From NCBI GenBank assembly GCA_002292365.1, contig DBBU01000023.1, forward strand, positions 1 to 32,767: a stretch of DNA of 32,767 nucleotides, in the 5' to 3' direction. Origin of the DNA: Flammeovirgaceae bacterium UBA976. Lineage in GTDB: Bacteria; Bacteroidota; Bacteroidia; Cytophagales; Cyclobacteriaceae. Under the pieces are notes generated by a model. It made no database searches. It worked only from the letters and a program-made list of their open reading frames with translations, and had not been told where the DNA came from. Positions 15,895 through 24,586 of this stretch are shown in pieces. The position numbers were made by a program, and so were the translations under genes. How positions within the stretch are numbered: position 1 is the stretch's first letter; every line of letters starts with the position of its first letter.

Positions 15895-17436
15895 ATGCTA
15901 AGAGTTGCTATTTACATACACATTTTCCTAATAGCCTTAATGGTGAAAGCTCAAATGGATATTCAAGCTATTACGGATGGTCACTTGGTCAATTCGGCAC
16001 AATTTATTTTGCCAATATCCAATGAGATTCAAGACGTTCACGTAATCTATGCTGCAAAGAATGGCATTATTTTGTGGGTCAATAATTTCAATAAATTTGG
16101 AGATACTCAATCGGTAGGGTCACTCATACATCTAGACACTGCTTTGACGGTATATTGGGAAACACCGTTTTTTGTACCCTTGGGTTATACATTATTGGGA
16201 TGGGATAATTCTTTTGATCAGATACAGCTTCTTTTTTCAAGAAAACAGTATGAAAAAGAGCTTTTTTCGGTTTTTAAAATAAATCTAAATACGGGATATT
16301 CCGAAGAGCAAAAAATATCCACGGTTTTCCCTATTGAAGTAACACATTTTGAGGCATTAAATGATTTCATTCTTTTGGGGGGTACTACGAACCATAAGCC
16401 TGTTGTTGTGACCTTTAATAAAAGCAATAATCCTCAAGTAGTCCCGGGAATATATGGGAATGAAAATGAAATAGTGAATATATCAATTGATGATTTGAGC
16501 GGTATTTTTTCTGTAATAATGGCAGAAAAAAATAGAACAAAAAATTTGGGTTTAACCATTTATAGTTTTTCGAGAGAAAATCAACAATTAGTTAAAAATA
16601 AGGGAGTGGCTACTGGAGGCAGAAATTTACTCAACGGAACGGTGATAGCTCCATTAGAAAACTCACGCTATTTGGCAGGAAGCTTTTCGAGCAATGGAAC
16701 GAGGCTGAGTAAAGGTTTGTTCATTTCCAAGTTTACGGGAGACCAACGGAGTTTTCTCAAATATTATGAATTTGCCTATTTTGAGCATTTTTTCGAATTT
16801 ATGGGGTTAGCTCAAGAGCAAAAGTTAAAGGATCGAATTAAAAGAAAAACGGAGCAGGGGAAAAAAATAAATTTAAATTATCGCGTAATCATTAATGAGA
16901 TGATACAAAATAAAGGACAGTTTATTTTGTCAGGAGAGGTGTATTATCCCCAAAAACCAGATGTTAAAAACTTTATACCTAGTTCAAACTTAGATCATAT
17001 CCCATATTCCAATTCAGGATTTAATTATACGCATGCCTTTGCGGTGGCCTTTGATGGGGAAGGGAATATGCTTTGGGACCACAGCTTTCCTATGCAGGAT
17101 ATGTTTTTTATGAGTTTAGGAAAAAAAAGGGCAACATTCCATTCGGTTTTTGATAGACTTGAAGTTTACACCTTAAATAAAAATAAGATCAGAGCAAGAA
17201 TTTTTAAGGGTCAAAAGATTGCCGAGGATGAGCTTGAGATTCTTGTATCGCTAGGTGTTGATTCGGACAAATGGATGTGGGAAAATCCCGAAACAGAATC
17301 TGTCATATCATGGTACGATCAGTTTGTTTTAGCTTTTGGAAAGCAACAAATATTGTCTTCTTCGAATACGAACAACGCATTTAAAGAGATATTTTACTTA
17401 AATAAAATTCACTATGTAAGTAAAGAGGATACTTAA
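15895..17436 (+). CDS. Secreted protein of unknown function
   Basis: Residues 1-19 form a signal peptide (LFLIALMVKAQ-like end, Ala-Gln cut site). The mature part is about 490 residues, beta-strand rich, and shows repeated 'W..F', 'I..L' and 'F..FGGT' type patterns: GIILWVNNFNKFGD, FILLGGTTNHKPVVV, YLAGSFSSNGTRLSKGLF, GQFILSGEVYYP. These suggest a propeller-like or repeat-beta fold. A basic helical insert lies at about 305-330 (EQKLKDRIKRKTEQGKK). No catalytic motif or domain name is recognised. It ends 33 bases before pyrR but has no evident link to pyrimidine metabolism, and pyrR has its own -7 element. Confidence 0.75.
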   Translation: MLRVAIYIHIFLIALMVKAQMDIQAITDGHLVNSAQFILPISNEIQDVHVIYAAKNGIILWVNNFNKFGDTQSVGSLIHLDTALTVYWETPFFVPLGYTLLGWDNSFDQIQLLFSRKQYEKELFSVFKINLNTGYSEEQKISTVFPIEVTHFEALNDFILLGGTTNHKPVVVTFNKSNNPQVVPGIYGNENEIVNISIDDLSGIFSVIMAEKNRTKNLGLTIYSFSRENQQLVKNKGVATGGRNLLNGTVIAPLENSRYLAGSFSSNGTRLSKGLFISKFTGDQRSFLKYYEFAYFEHFFEFMGLAQEQKLKDRIKRKTEQGKKINLNYRVIINEMIQNKGQFILSGEVYYPQKPDVKNFIPSSNLDHIPYSNSGFNYTHAFAVAFDGEGNMLWDHSFPMQDMFFMSLGKKRATFHSVFDRLEVYTLNKNKIRARIFKGQKIAEDELEILVSLGVDSDKWMWENPETESVISWYDQFVLAFGKQQILSSSNTNNAFKEIFYLNKIHYVSKEDT

Positions 17437-17450
17437 TAGGGATAATCTTT

Positions 17451-17458
17451 TATATTTG
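17451..17458 (+). promoter_or_regulatory. -7 element of pyrR-pyrB
   Basis: TATATTTG matches TAnnTTTG exactly and ends 11 bases before the pyrR ATG at 17470. Transcription would start only a few bases before the start codon. The -33 side lacks a TTG. Confidence 0.6.
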
Positions 17459-17469
17459 CATTATTTTAG

Positions 17470-18015
17470 ATGCAAAAGCGACTGCTCTTAGATAGCCAAC
17501 TTCTTCAAATTACAATTCAAAGATTGTGTCAGCATCTTATTGAAAATCATAATGATTTTTCCTCGGCGCTAATCTTAGGTCTGCAACCTAGAGGCGTATT
17601 TTTGGCCAATAGAATTCAAAAAGTCATTCAAGAACTTGAAGGCTGTCATGTAGAAATAGGCTACTTAGATACCACTTTTCATAGAGATGATTTTCGTAGG
17701 CGAGGCATTCCCAAAAAAGCCAGTGAAACGCGCGTGCCTTTCTTGATTGAGGGTAAAGATGTGATTTTAGTTGATGATGTGCTATTTACAGGTAGATCTG
17801 TACGGGCCGCCATGGATGCTATGATTTCATTTGGTAGGCCGAAAAAAGTAGAATTATTGGTCTTGATTGATCGGTTACATACGCGGCAGTTACCCATTGA
17901 GGCTAATTATGTGGGTAAACAAGTCAATACCTTGGCTTCGCAATATGTCGAAGTAGGTCTTAAAGAACAAAATGGTGATGATTCTATATGGTTAATGAAT
18001 ATCGAAGCTGAATGA
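17470..18015 (+). CDS. pyrR: PyrR-type uracil phosphoribosyltransferase / pyrimidine regulator
   Basis: This type I phosphoribosyltransferase has the PRPP loop VILVDDVLFTGRSV at residues 98-111, the GLQPRG phosphate-contact loop at 37-42, and the PyrR-type stretch YLDTTFHRDDFRRRG at 65-79. The length of 181 residues equals the PyrR family. In Firmicutes, PyrR binds the pyr mRNA leader to attenuate transcription. It also makes UMP from uracil. Here the mRNA leader before pyrR would be only a few bases if the -7 element at 17451 is used, so leader-binding control of this operon is not evident and salvage may be the main role. The stop overlaps the pyrB start (ATGA at 18012), showing translational coupling. 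Confidence 0.92.
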   Translation: MQKRLLLDSQLLQITIQRLCQHLIENHNDFSSALILGLQPRGVFLANRIQKVIQELEGCHVEIGYLDTTFHRDDFRRRGIPKKASETRVPFLIEGKDVILVDDVLFTGRSVRAAMDAMISFGRPKKVELLVLIDRLHTRQLPIEANYVGKQVNTLASQYVEVGLKEQNGDDSIWLMNIEAE

Positions 18016-18938
18016 ACCAATTGATAAAAAACAATCTACTAGGAATCAAGGAGTTAAGTCTTGAGGAAATAGAACTAATTTTTGAAACTGCAGATAACTT
18101 CAAGGATGTAATTAATCGACCGATAAAAAAAGTCCCCTCCCTGCGAGATGTGACCATTGCTAATATTTTTTTTGAAAACTCGACAAGAACCCAACTGTCT
18201 TTTGAATTGGCAGAAAAAAGACTAAGTGCCGATGTAGTCAATTTCAGTTCATCTAGCAGCTCAGTGAAAAAGGGTGAGACGTTGTTAGATACGGTCAATA
18301 ATATACTTTCGATGAAGGTCGATATGATTGTCATTCGTCATTCGAGTCCGGGAGCCCCTCATTTCTTGGCCAAAAAAGTTAATTCAAAGATCGTGAATGC
18401 GGGAGATGGAACGCATGAACATCCGACACAAGCTTTATTAGATACATATTCCATTCGAGAACGTTTGGGAAGTATTGAAGGGAAAAAGGTCGTGATCGTA
18501 GGGGATATCTTGCACTCAAGGGTAGCCTTATCTAATATTTTTGCCTTACAAAAACTGGGTGCCGAAGTTATGGTTTGTGGTCCGGCCACTTTATTGCCAA
18601 AATACATTAGTGCCTTGGGTGTTAAAGTAGAATTAGACATACGAAAGGCGTTGAATTGGTGCGATGTGGCTAATATTCTACGTATTCAACTCGAGCGACA
18701 GAGAAAGTCTTACTTTCCATCGCTTCGAGAATACAGCTTGTACTACGGTGTGAATAAAGAAATGATCAACGCGCTAGATAAAGAGATCATTATTTTGCAT
18801 CCAGGGCCAATTAACCGAGGTGTTGAGATCACTTCAAGCGTGGCAGATGCCGACAATGCTTTGATATTAGATCAGGTAGAAAATGGCGTGGCCATTCGGA
18901 TGGCTGTTTTATATTTATTGGCCGGTAAATTAGAATAA
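18012..18938 (+). CDS. pyrB: Aspartate carbamoyltransferase catalytic subunit
   Basis: This enzyme joins carbamoyl phosphate and aspartate to carbamoyl aspartate, the committed step of pyrimidine synthesis. Carbamoyl-phosphate motif STRT is at 57-60, the lysine loop SSSVKKGET is near 82-90, HPTQ is at 137-140, and the C-terminal HPGPINRG at 263-270. The protein is complete at 308 residues. It overlaps the pyrR stop by four bases. No pyrI regulatory subunit follows, so a PyrR-associated unregulated-trimer type is likely. Its stop codon TAA (18936-18938) abuts the stop of the convergent purB (18939-18941), leaving no intergenic base and no terminator. Confidence 0.96.
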   Translation: MNQLIKNNLLGIKELSLEEIELIFETADNFKDVINRPIKKVPSLRDVTIANIFFENSTRTQLSFELAEKRLSADVVNFSSSSSSVKKGETLLDTVNNILSMKVDMIVIRHSSPGAPHFLAKKVNSKIVNAGDGTHEHPTQALLDTYSIRERLGSIEGKKVVIVGDILHSRVALSNIFALQKLGAEVMVCGPATLLPKYISALGVKVELDIRKALNWCDVANILRIQLERQRKSYFPSLREYSLYYGVNKEMINALDKEIIILHPGPINRGVEITSSVADADNALILDQVENGVAIRMAVLYLLAGKLE

Positions 18939-20285
18939 TTACACTCCTGTGTAGTTGAATGGCGTAATAGCCCTTAACTCTCCTTTGATATTTTCGGAAA
19001 TGTCAAGAGATTCAATAAACGCTTGGATGGTGGATTCAGTAATGACTTCATTTTTACGGGTCAGGCTTTTCAAGGCCTCATAGGGAGATGGATAGGCTTC
19101 TCTTCTTAAAATCGTTTGAATGGCTTCTGCGACGACTGCCCAATTTTGATTGAGATCCTCCTTGATAGCCTCTTCGTTACATTCTAGTTTTTTCCAACCC
19201 TTAACCAATGAGTGTAAAGAAATCATCGAATGTGCCATGGGGACTCCTATATTTCTTAATACGGTAGAATCTGTCAAGTCTCGTTGAAGTCTTGATATAG
19301 GAAGTTTGGCTGCGAGATATTCATACAAGGCATTGGCCATGCCTAAGTTGCCCTCTGCATTCTCAAAATCTATGGGATTCACTTTGTGAGGCATGGCAGA
19401 AGAGCCCACCTCATTTTTCATTATTTTTTGCTTAAAATAGCCCATAGAAACATAGGACCAGACGTCTCTACTTAAGTCAATAAGTATGGTGTTAATACGT
19501 TTAAGTCCATCAAATAATGCTGCTAAATGGTCATAATGCTCGATTTGAGTTGTCGGATGGCTCCTCTTAAGTCCCAAGACATCATTTACGAATTGATGTG
19601 AAAAATGATGCCAATCTATCTCAGGATATGCCACGTGGTGGGCATTAAAATTACCCGTAGCCCCACCAAATTTAGCGGCATGAGGTACCTGCTTTAATAA
19701 TTTTATTTGCTCATTGAGTCGGATAAGATAAACTTCAATTTCTTTTCCCAATTTGGTAGGGGACGCTGGTTGACCATGGGTTTTGGCAAGTAAGGGAATC
19801 TCTTTCCATACATCGGCAGATTGCCTTATCAAAGCCATGAATTCATCCAATAGAGGTAAAATAGTTTCGGAAAGTGCTTCTTTAACGGATAAGGGAATGG
19901 AGGTATTATTAATGTCTTGAGAGGTCAACCCAAAATGAATGAATTCTTTATAAGATACCAAATTAAGGGTATCAAAATGCTCCTTAATGAAGTATTCAAC
20001 TGCTTTAACATCGTGATTGGTAACCGCTTCAATTTCTTTGACTTTCAGGGCATCTGCTTCAGTGAAATTTCTGTAGATATTCCTTAAGGCATCAAATTGA
20101 TCAGGATGGATATCCTTTAATTGGGGTAAAGGCAGTTCACAAAGCCTTATAAAATATTCTATTTCTACTTTCACACGATATTTGATGAGGGCAAATTCTG
20201 AAAAGTAGTTAGAGAGAACTTGTACTTTGTTGTGATAGCGGCCGTCTATAGGTGAGATCGCGTGAATAGAATGATTTTTGCTCAT
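18939..20285 (-). CDS. purB: Adenylosuccinate lyase
   Basis: The enzyme releases fumarate from SAICAR and from adenylosuccinate in purine synthesis. The fumarase-superfamily signature GSSAMPHKVNPIDFENAEGN is present, as are the lyase motif TSQDINNTS and the catalytic-region stretch KTHGQPASPT. At 448 residues it is the long E. coli-type form; the start MSKNHSIHAISPIDGRY matches that form. I chose ATG 20285: the in-frame ATG at 20339 lies upstream of an exact -7 box at 20304-20311, so it would not be on the transcript. It is monocistronic and converges on pyrB with touching stop codons. Confidence 0.97.
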   Translation of the reverse strand: MSKNHSIHAISPIDGRYHNKVQVLSNYFSEFALIKYRVKVEIEYFIRLCELPLPQLKDIHPDQFDALRNIYRNFTEADALKVKEIEAVTNHDVKAVEYFIKEHFDTLNLVSYKEFIHFGLTSQDINNTSIPLSVKEALSETILPLLDEFMALIRQSADVWKEIPLLAKTHGQPASPTKLGKEIEVYLIRLNEQIKLLKQVPHAAKFGGATGNFNAHHVAYPEIDWHHFSHQFVNDVLGLKRSHPTTQIEHYDHLAALFDGLKRINTILIDLSRDVWSYVSMGYFKQKIMKNEVGSSAMPHKVNPIDFENAEGNLGMANALYEYLAAKLPISRLQRDLTDSTVLRNIGVPMAHSMISLHSLVKGWKKLECNEEAIKEDLNQNWAVVAEAIQTILRREAYPSPYEALKSLTRKNEVITESTIQAFIESLDISENIKGELRAITPFNYTGV

Positions 20286-20303
20286 ATAAATAAATGTATG
20301 GTA

Positions 20304-20311
20304 CAAAAATA
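20304..20311 (-). promoter_or_regulatory. -7 element of purB
   Basis: On the minus strand the sequence is TATTTTTG, an exact TAnnTTTG match ending 18 bases before the purB ATG at 20285. The -33 side is weak. It stands just outside the divergent promoter at 20326-20357. Confidence 0.65.
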
Positions 20312-20325
20312 CGGAATCCCAATGA

Positions 20326-20357
20326 TTTGTAACCACCATACTATGGAATTACCTTTG
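20326..20357 (+). promoter_or_regulatory. Promoter of the ferredoxin-type reductase gene
   Basis: TTTG at 20326-20329, a 20-base spacer and TACCTTTG at 20350-20357 match the -33 and -7 elements closely. The ATG follows 26 bases later. It is divergent from and adjacent to the purB -7 element. Confidence 0.75.
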
Positions 20358-20383
20358 CTTTTCAAATATAGATTTTAAAAGGA

Positions 20384-21463
20384 ATGGTTTTTGGATTATT
20401 TAAAAAGGATAAAAAAAATAAAAAAGTGGATGAAAGGTATGTGGATCTTACAATAAAAGAAATTGTCAAAATCACAGCTGATGCTGTCAATCTCGTTTTT
20501 GACACATTAGATCAAGATTTCTCGTATCAGTCGGGTCAATTTATTACGCTGATTGATGAGGTCAAAGGCGTTAAAATCAGGCGGGCCTATTCTTTGTGCT
20601 CAGCACCCAATATAGATGCACATCCGGCAGTAATGGTAAAAAGAGTGGCCAATGGCGTAATGTCTAATCACATCAATGATACTTATCAAGTGGGTCAGAA
20701 ACTCAGAGTAATGGAACCGATGGGTACTTTTACTACAAGTTTTGATGGTGAAAAAACAAGACAACTGGTATTGATTGGAGGTGGATCTGGGATTACTCCC
20801 CTGTATTCTATCGCTAAGTCGGCCCTTCATTTGGAACCCAAAACAGAGGTCTTACTGGTCTACGCCAATAAATCATCTGTAGATATCATATTTAAGGAAG
20901 ACTTAAATAAATTAAGTAGGCAGTTCCAAAATTTTCATTGGATCAATATTTTGGAACAAGAAGATGAAATGACACCGGCAGATTACCTGGGTAGGCCTAC
21001 AGGGCCCATGGTGCATACCATTCTTGAGCAATTAAATGTGAGTGCGCAAACCCATTATTTTATTTGTGGACCGGATCCGATGATGAAAATCATTCAGTCT
21101 GGATTGGATCAATTTGGAGTTCTATCCAAACAAATTCAAATAGAAAGATTTGTAGGTAAGCATCTTGTCGAGAATTTGAAGGGCTCAAATGAAGTCAATG
21201 TATCTATTCTTTTGGATGGAACGACCCATGAACTGAAAATAGATGGTGACCAGCCCATTTTAGATCAAGCACTTTTGGCTGGAATTGACATGCCTTATTC
21301 ATGTAAAAGTGGTTTTTGTACCGCTTGTCGTGGCAAGGTATTGTTAGGAAAAGTTGATATTAAAGATGCTGATGGCCTTTCTGAAGAAGAAATTGCAGAA
21401 GGGTTCGCGCTGTTGTGCGTGGGCCGTGCCCTGACACCAGATTTGAAGCTATCTCTTGAATGA
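20384..21463 (+). CDS. PaaE-like ferredoxin-NAD(P)H oxidoreductase
   Basis: This single-chain electron-transfer protein has three domains: FAD-binding beta barrel with RAYS (67-70), NAD(P)-binding Rossmann-like domain with GGGSGITP (132-139) and YFICGP, and a C-terminal plant-type [2Fe-2S] ferredoxin domain with Cys307, Cys312, Cys315 and Cys345. The order matches PaaE (the phenylacetate-CoA epoxidase reductase) and the reductases used by bacterial acyl desaturases and other di-iron oxygenases. No paaABCD genes are present, so the phenylacetate role is unlikely. The front-end desaturase at 29125 could be the electron acceptor. That is inference. A basic lysine-rich N-terminal stretch (7-14) precedes the first domain. 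Confidence 0.92.
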   Translation: MVFGLFKKDKKNKKVDERYVDLTIKEIVKITADAVNLVFDTLDQDFSYQSGQFITLIDEVKGVKIRRAYSLCSAPNIDAHPAVMVKRVANGVMSNHINDTYQVGQKLRVMEPMGTFTTSFDGEKTRQLVLIGGGSGITPLYSIAKSALHLEPKTEVLLVYANKSSVDIIFKEDLNKLSRQFQNFHWINILEQEDEMTPADYLGRPTGPMVHTILEQLNVSAQTHYFICGPDPMMKIIQSGLDQFGVLSKQIQIERFVGKHLVENLKGSNEVNVSILLDGTTHELKIDGDQPILDQALLAGIDMPYSCKSGFCTACRGKVLLGKVDIKDADGLSEEEIAEGFALLCVGRALTPDLKLSLE

Positions 21464-21517
21464 ATCGCTCTTTTTTATTTTTTTAACAGAGGTTAAATAG
21501 ATAAGTACACATGTTTT

Positions 21518-22006
21518 ATGTTTAAGAACTGGGTAGTATTTTATCAAAAGATTTCATTATTTTTCAATGCTATCATTGCGATTTCATTTCTTCCATTTTG
21601 TTGGTTGTTATTGGAAATGGAGGCCGAGGGGAATCAAGCTGATTTGCTCTCAGATCAAAGCAAGTGGACGGTTAGATTGATTGCTTTTACTTTGGTATTT
21701 CTTCTCTTATTTTTTTCAGTAAAGATGACAAAAAAGGGCTTAAAAGCGATTATGTCTGAGGCTGTAGTTTCAGCTAAATTATCCTCATTTTACCATATTT
21801 ATATTAAAAAGTTCATGTTCATGGAACTGGCGGCCATGACTGCCTTAGGCGCCATTTATGTATTGAGGGATTATTTTTTCGTTTTTATTTATTTAGGGAT
21901 CTTGGTGTGGTTTTCACTCATTCGCCCCACGTACAATTATGTCGTAGATAAACTCAAATTAAGTGCTTCTGAAAGGAAACAGTTGGAATCACAAATAGAT
22001 TTTTAG
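21518..22006 (+). CDS. Four-helix membrane protein of unknown function
   Basis: The 162-residue protein has four predicted membrane segments, near residues 8-32 (KISLFFNAIIAISFLPFCWL), 50-68 (LIAFTLVFLLLFFSV), 101-118 and 121-138. Loops carry acidic and lysine residues. A conserved helical tail (DKLKLSASERKQLESQIDF) is likely cytoplasmic. No family was recognised. It starts 54 bases after the reductase gene on the same strand and may be co-transcribed. Its end overlaps the convergent alpha/beta hydrolase by four bases. Confidence 0.6.
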   Translation: MFKNWVVFYQKISLFFNAIIAISFLPFCWLLLEMEAEGNQADLLSDQSKWTVRLIAFTLVFLLLFFSVKMTKKGLKAIMSEAVVSAKLSSFYHIYIKKFMFMELAAMTALGAIYVLRDYFFVFIYLGILVWFSLIRPTYNYVVDKLKLSASERKQLESQIDF

Positions 22007-22902
22007 AAATGCGGCCAGTTCGGGGCCTTTTCGGTTAAAAAATCATCGATCAATGCCTCATATTTTTGGGGATGATCCTTCATATCTTTACAGTGCTTAG
22101 ACCCCCAATTGGTATGATGAAAAATAGCATATTCATGATTTAATTTTTTATTGATATCCACAGACTGCCAAGAGGACGTCTGATCATCCGATTGGGAGTG
22201 TATGAGTAACGTAGGTACGCGTATTTCTGAGGCCAATGCTTCAATATTGGCCTCATCCAAATCAAATTGTGCCCGCCATTGCACTAAAAAATAGGTGATG
22301 GGATAAAATATTTCGATCCAACTTCCGTAACGTCTCAAAGCCCGCTCATTTACCGCAGATTTAATGTCTCGATAAGGAGAATCAGCCAATATAAAACCGA
22401 CTTTTGGAGTGACTGAACTGGCTGCCAATACCGCCGCCGCACCCCAAGATTTTCCAATCCATCCAATTTGATCTAGTGTCAGCCCCGACTTATGCATCAG
22501 GACCTCAGAGAATGCCAGATGGTCTTTGCGTTCTAAGATGCTCCAAGTACCTAATGATCCACCACTTTCTCCATGCCCTCGATGATCATAAAGTATGATA
22601 TCACAACCTTTTTTCCAAAAATAAGGAGCGTATTCAGCACCTCCCATCCTATTTCCTCCCCAACCATGAGAGACGACGGCGCCGCAAAAGACGCTGTCAT
22701 TAGGATTTTTAAGATAAGAACCCTTTAATGAAACGTTGTCATCTGTTAATACTTCAATAGGTGCTACGACTCCATATTTATTTAGCGCAGATAAGTCAGG
22801 TTGAGATCTCCAGGGGACAATAATTAATGAAGAGAAAAACCAACCTAGGGCTACATAAATAACTAAAAAAAGTGAAATCAAAAAGGCTAATATTTTTTTC
22901 AT
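22003..22902 (-). CDS. Alpha/beta-hydrolase with N-terminal membrane anchor
   Basis: Residues 1-29 form a signal-anchor helix. The hydrolase fold follows: SHGWGGNRMGG is the oxyanion-region strand/loop, YDHRGHGESGG is the conserved DxRGHGxS motif, and the nucleophile Ser152 lies in GKSWGAAA. A late SQSDDQTSSW supplies the candidate acid, and a His appears in HHTNWGSKHCKD. This resembles envelope-anchored hydrolases of the YtaP or 'X-Pro peptidase/BAAT' type. The substrate is unknown. The upstream ATG at 22938 would add 12 residues before the helix, so the ATG at 22902 (MKKILAFL) is the better start. Its stop overlaps the opposite gene by four bases. Confidence 0.83.
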   Translation of the reverse strand: MKKILAFLISLFLVIYVALGWFFSSLIIVPWRSQPDLSALNKYGVVAPIEVLTDDNVSLKGSYLKNPNDSVFCGAVVSHGWGGNRMGGAEYAPYFWKKGCDIILYDHRGHGESGGSLGTWSILERKDHLAFSEVLMHKSGLTLDQIGWIGKSWGAAAVLAASSVTPKVGFILADSPYRDIKSAVNERALRRYGSWIEIFYPITYFLVQWRAQFDLDEANIEALASEIRVPTLLIHSQSDDQTSSWQSVDINKKLNHEYAIFHHTNWGSKHCKDMKDHPQKYEALIDDFLTEKAPNWPHF

Positions 22903-23062
22903 GGGGAAATTAAGGGATAACCCAGGGCTGCTTTTCACAAAAGGGTAAATTAAACCGGGTTAAGTTAGCCCATGCTTCTTAAAACTGAGGATTTATTTTT
23001 GTTAAAATTATTCATTTTTCCTGACTCACATTGATTTTCGCTATCATTTTGCTCTTTTTCAG

Positions 23063-23788
23063 TTAAATTGGAGCGCCAGATTTACCGCGCAGTTTATCAT
23101 TAAATAACTCAATCACTAGGGCAAAGGTCATGGCAAAATAAATATAACCTTTATTCACATGTTGGTGCATGCCCTCCATCACGAGCATCAATCCGATTAA
23201 AATTAAAAACGCCAGTGCCAGCATTTTTATCGTAGGCCTGTTATTGATGAAATCACTTATTTTCTGAGAGAAAATGAGCATGACGATCATCGCAAAAATG
23301 ACCGCTAAGGTCATGACTGTAATTTGATCGGAAAGACCTAGGGCGGTTAAGATGGAATCAAAGGAAAAAACAATATCGATCAGTACGATTTGACCCAACG
23401 TTGCGGCAAAGGTTTGAAGTTGTGGAATATGATCAGGTATGATATCCTCACCTTCTAGCTTTTTATGAATTTCATATACACTTTTGGCAATAAGAAAAGT
23501 CCCGTCAATTACCAATATGAGATCCTTGACGGTGGGTTCAAAGTGAGGTAAATCACCCCTAAGAGGGAGGTTCACAATGGGCGTCGTCAAGCGGACGATA
23601 CACTTAATCGTTAATAAAAGCATTATTCTAAAAGCCAATGCCAATAGAAGGCCCGTATTTCTTGCCTTTGCTTGGGATACAACCGGTAATTTTCCAGTAA
23701 TGATGGAAATGAAAATGATGTTATCAATTCCTAAAATTATTTCTATCACCGTTAAGGAAATCAAAGCGATGATTGCATCACCGGTCAA
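23063..23788 (-). CDS. TerC-family membrane protein
   Basis: TerC-type integral membrane protein with seven predicted helices. It has the internal two-fold repeat typical of the family: the first half has ALISLTVIEIILGIDNIIFI with Glu16 and Asp22, and the second has VLIDIVFSFDSILTALG with Asp138 and Asp144. These acidic residues in helices are the family's proposed metal-binding positions. Members near this type (Alx, YceF/TerC) act in manganese export or in metalation of secreted proteins, and other members confer tellurite resistance. No tellurite cluster surrounds it, so manganese handling is the more likely role. It lies 44 bases downstream of the lipocalin-repeat gene. Confidence 0.88.
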   Translation of the reverse strand: MTGDAIIALISLTVIEIILGIDNIIFISIITGKLPVVSQAKARNTGLLLALAFRIMLLLTIKCIVRLTTPIVNLPLRGDLPHFEPTVKDLILVIDGTFLIAKSVYEIHKKLEGEDIIPDHIPQLQTFAATLGQIVLIDIVFSFDSILTALGLSDQITVMTLAVIFAMIVMLIFSQKISDFINNRPTIKMLALAFLILIGLMLVMEGMHQHVNKGYIYFAMTFALVIELFNDKLRGKSGAPI

Positions 23789-23832
23789 TAAGTGTTCCCT
23801 TTTAGTTCATTTACTTTTTTATAATCAGCCGG

Positions 23833-24528
23833 TTAAATACCTAAATCTACTCTTTTTGACCATATTTCATAAATAGGTTTTCCTTTGCTGCTCTTGCCAC
23901 TGTGATGCCATTTGCCCTCTTGTAATTCAAAATCAAATTGAAGGCGCGCGCCTACCCGACTGTTATCTCTAGAGAAATATTCTATTTTTTCAATATACTG
24001 ACCATTTACGGTCTGGTAGCTACCCCCACCAGTACCAAAAAATTCTTTGGTTTCAATATTATAGGCAATCCATTGAAATTGAGTACCTGAGAGTATTTTC
24101 ATAGTTCTTCTCACGCCGGGTACACGCTCAGAAATGACACCCCCTCGTTCACGCCCCGTAATCAGCCAAGCACCCTGCAAGGCACCTGGCTGACCATTAT
24201 CGATCCTGTGCCACATAATATTTTCCCATTGAATGTTATCTTCACTTTGCAAGAAATTAACGTGGGTTTGGGTGCCTACTTTTTCAGGTGATGAGGTATC
24301 AAACTCCCAATTCAAGAGGACACGATCATCTGATGTGCCCCAACTTCCCCCAGCGGTTGAAACGAATATCGCAGGGTTGGTTTGATACTGCGTAATAGAA
24401 AAATGATTTGCAGTCATGATCCAAACAGATTGTATTTGATCTGTTGAGGATGACCAAGCTCCTGTGAAGCTTTGTCCAATCAAAAAGCTACTAAAGAGCA
24501 ATGTGTATAGGTAGGTAAGTATTTTCAT
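23833..24528 (-). CDS. Secreted protein with two lipocalin-like (DUF4488-type) repeats
   Basis: A signal peptide covers residues 1-19. Two similar beta-barrel repeats follow. Repeat 1 begins GAWSSS and has ANHFSITQYQ and AGGSWG. Repeat 2 begins GAWLITGRERGGV and has MKILSGTQFQWIAYN and GTGGGSYQ. The shared motif is G-A-W, then a strand 'F.(W/I)..Y', then 'GGG(S/T)(Y/W)'. The C-terminus GKWHHSGKSSKGKPIYEIWS is typical of DUF4488-type proteins. Such proteins are periplasmic or surface-exposed and of unknown ligand. TerC lies 44 bases downstream in the same direction, so both may be expressed together. Repeat assignment is by eye. Confidence 0.75.
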   Translation of the reverse strand: MKILTYLYTLLFSSFLIGQSFTGAWSSSTDQIQSVWIMTANHFSITQYQTNPAIFVSTAGGSWGTSDDRVLLNWEFDTSSPEKVGTQTHVNFLQSEDNIQWENIMWHRIDNGQPGALQGAWLITGRERGGVISERVPGVRRTMKILSGTQFQWIAYNIETKEFFGTGGGSYQTVNGQYIEKIEYFSRDNSRVGARLQFDFELQEGKWHHSGKSSKGKPIYEIWSKRVDLGI

Positions 24529-24586
24529 TTGAGATGTATTTTAGGCATAAGTTAATAATAACCTCATCGAATAAGAAATATAGACC

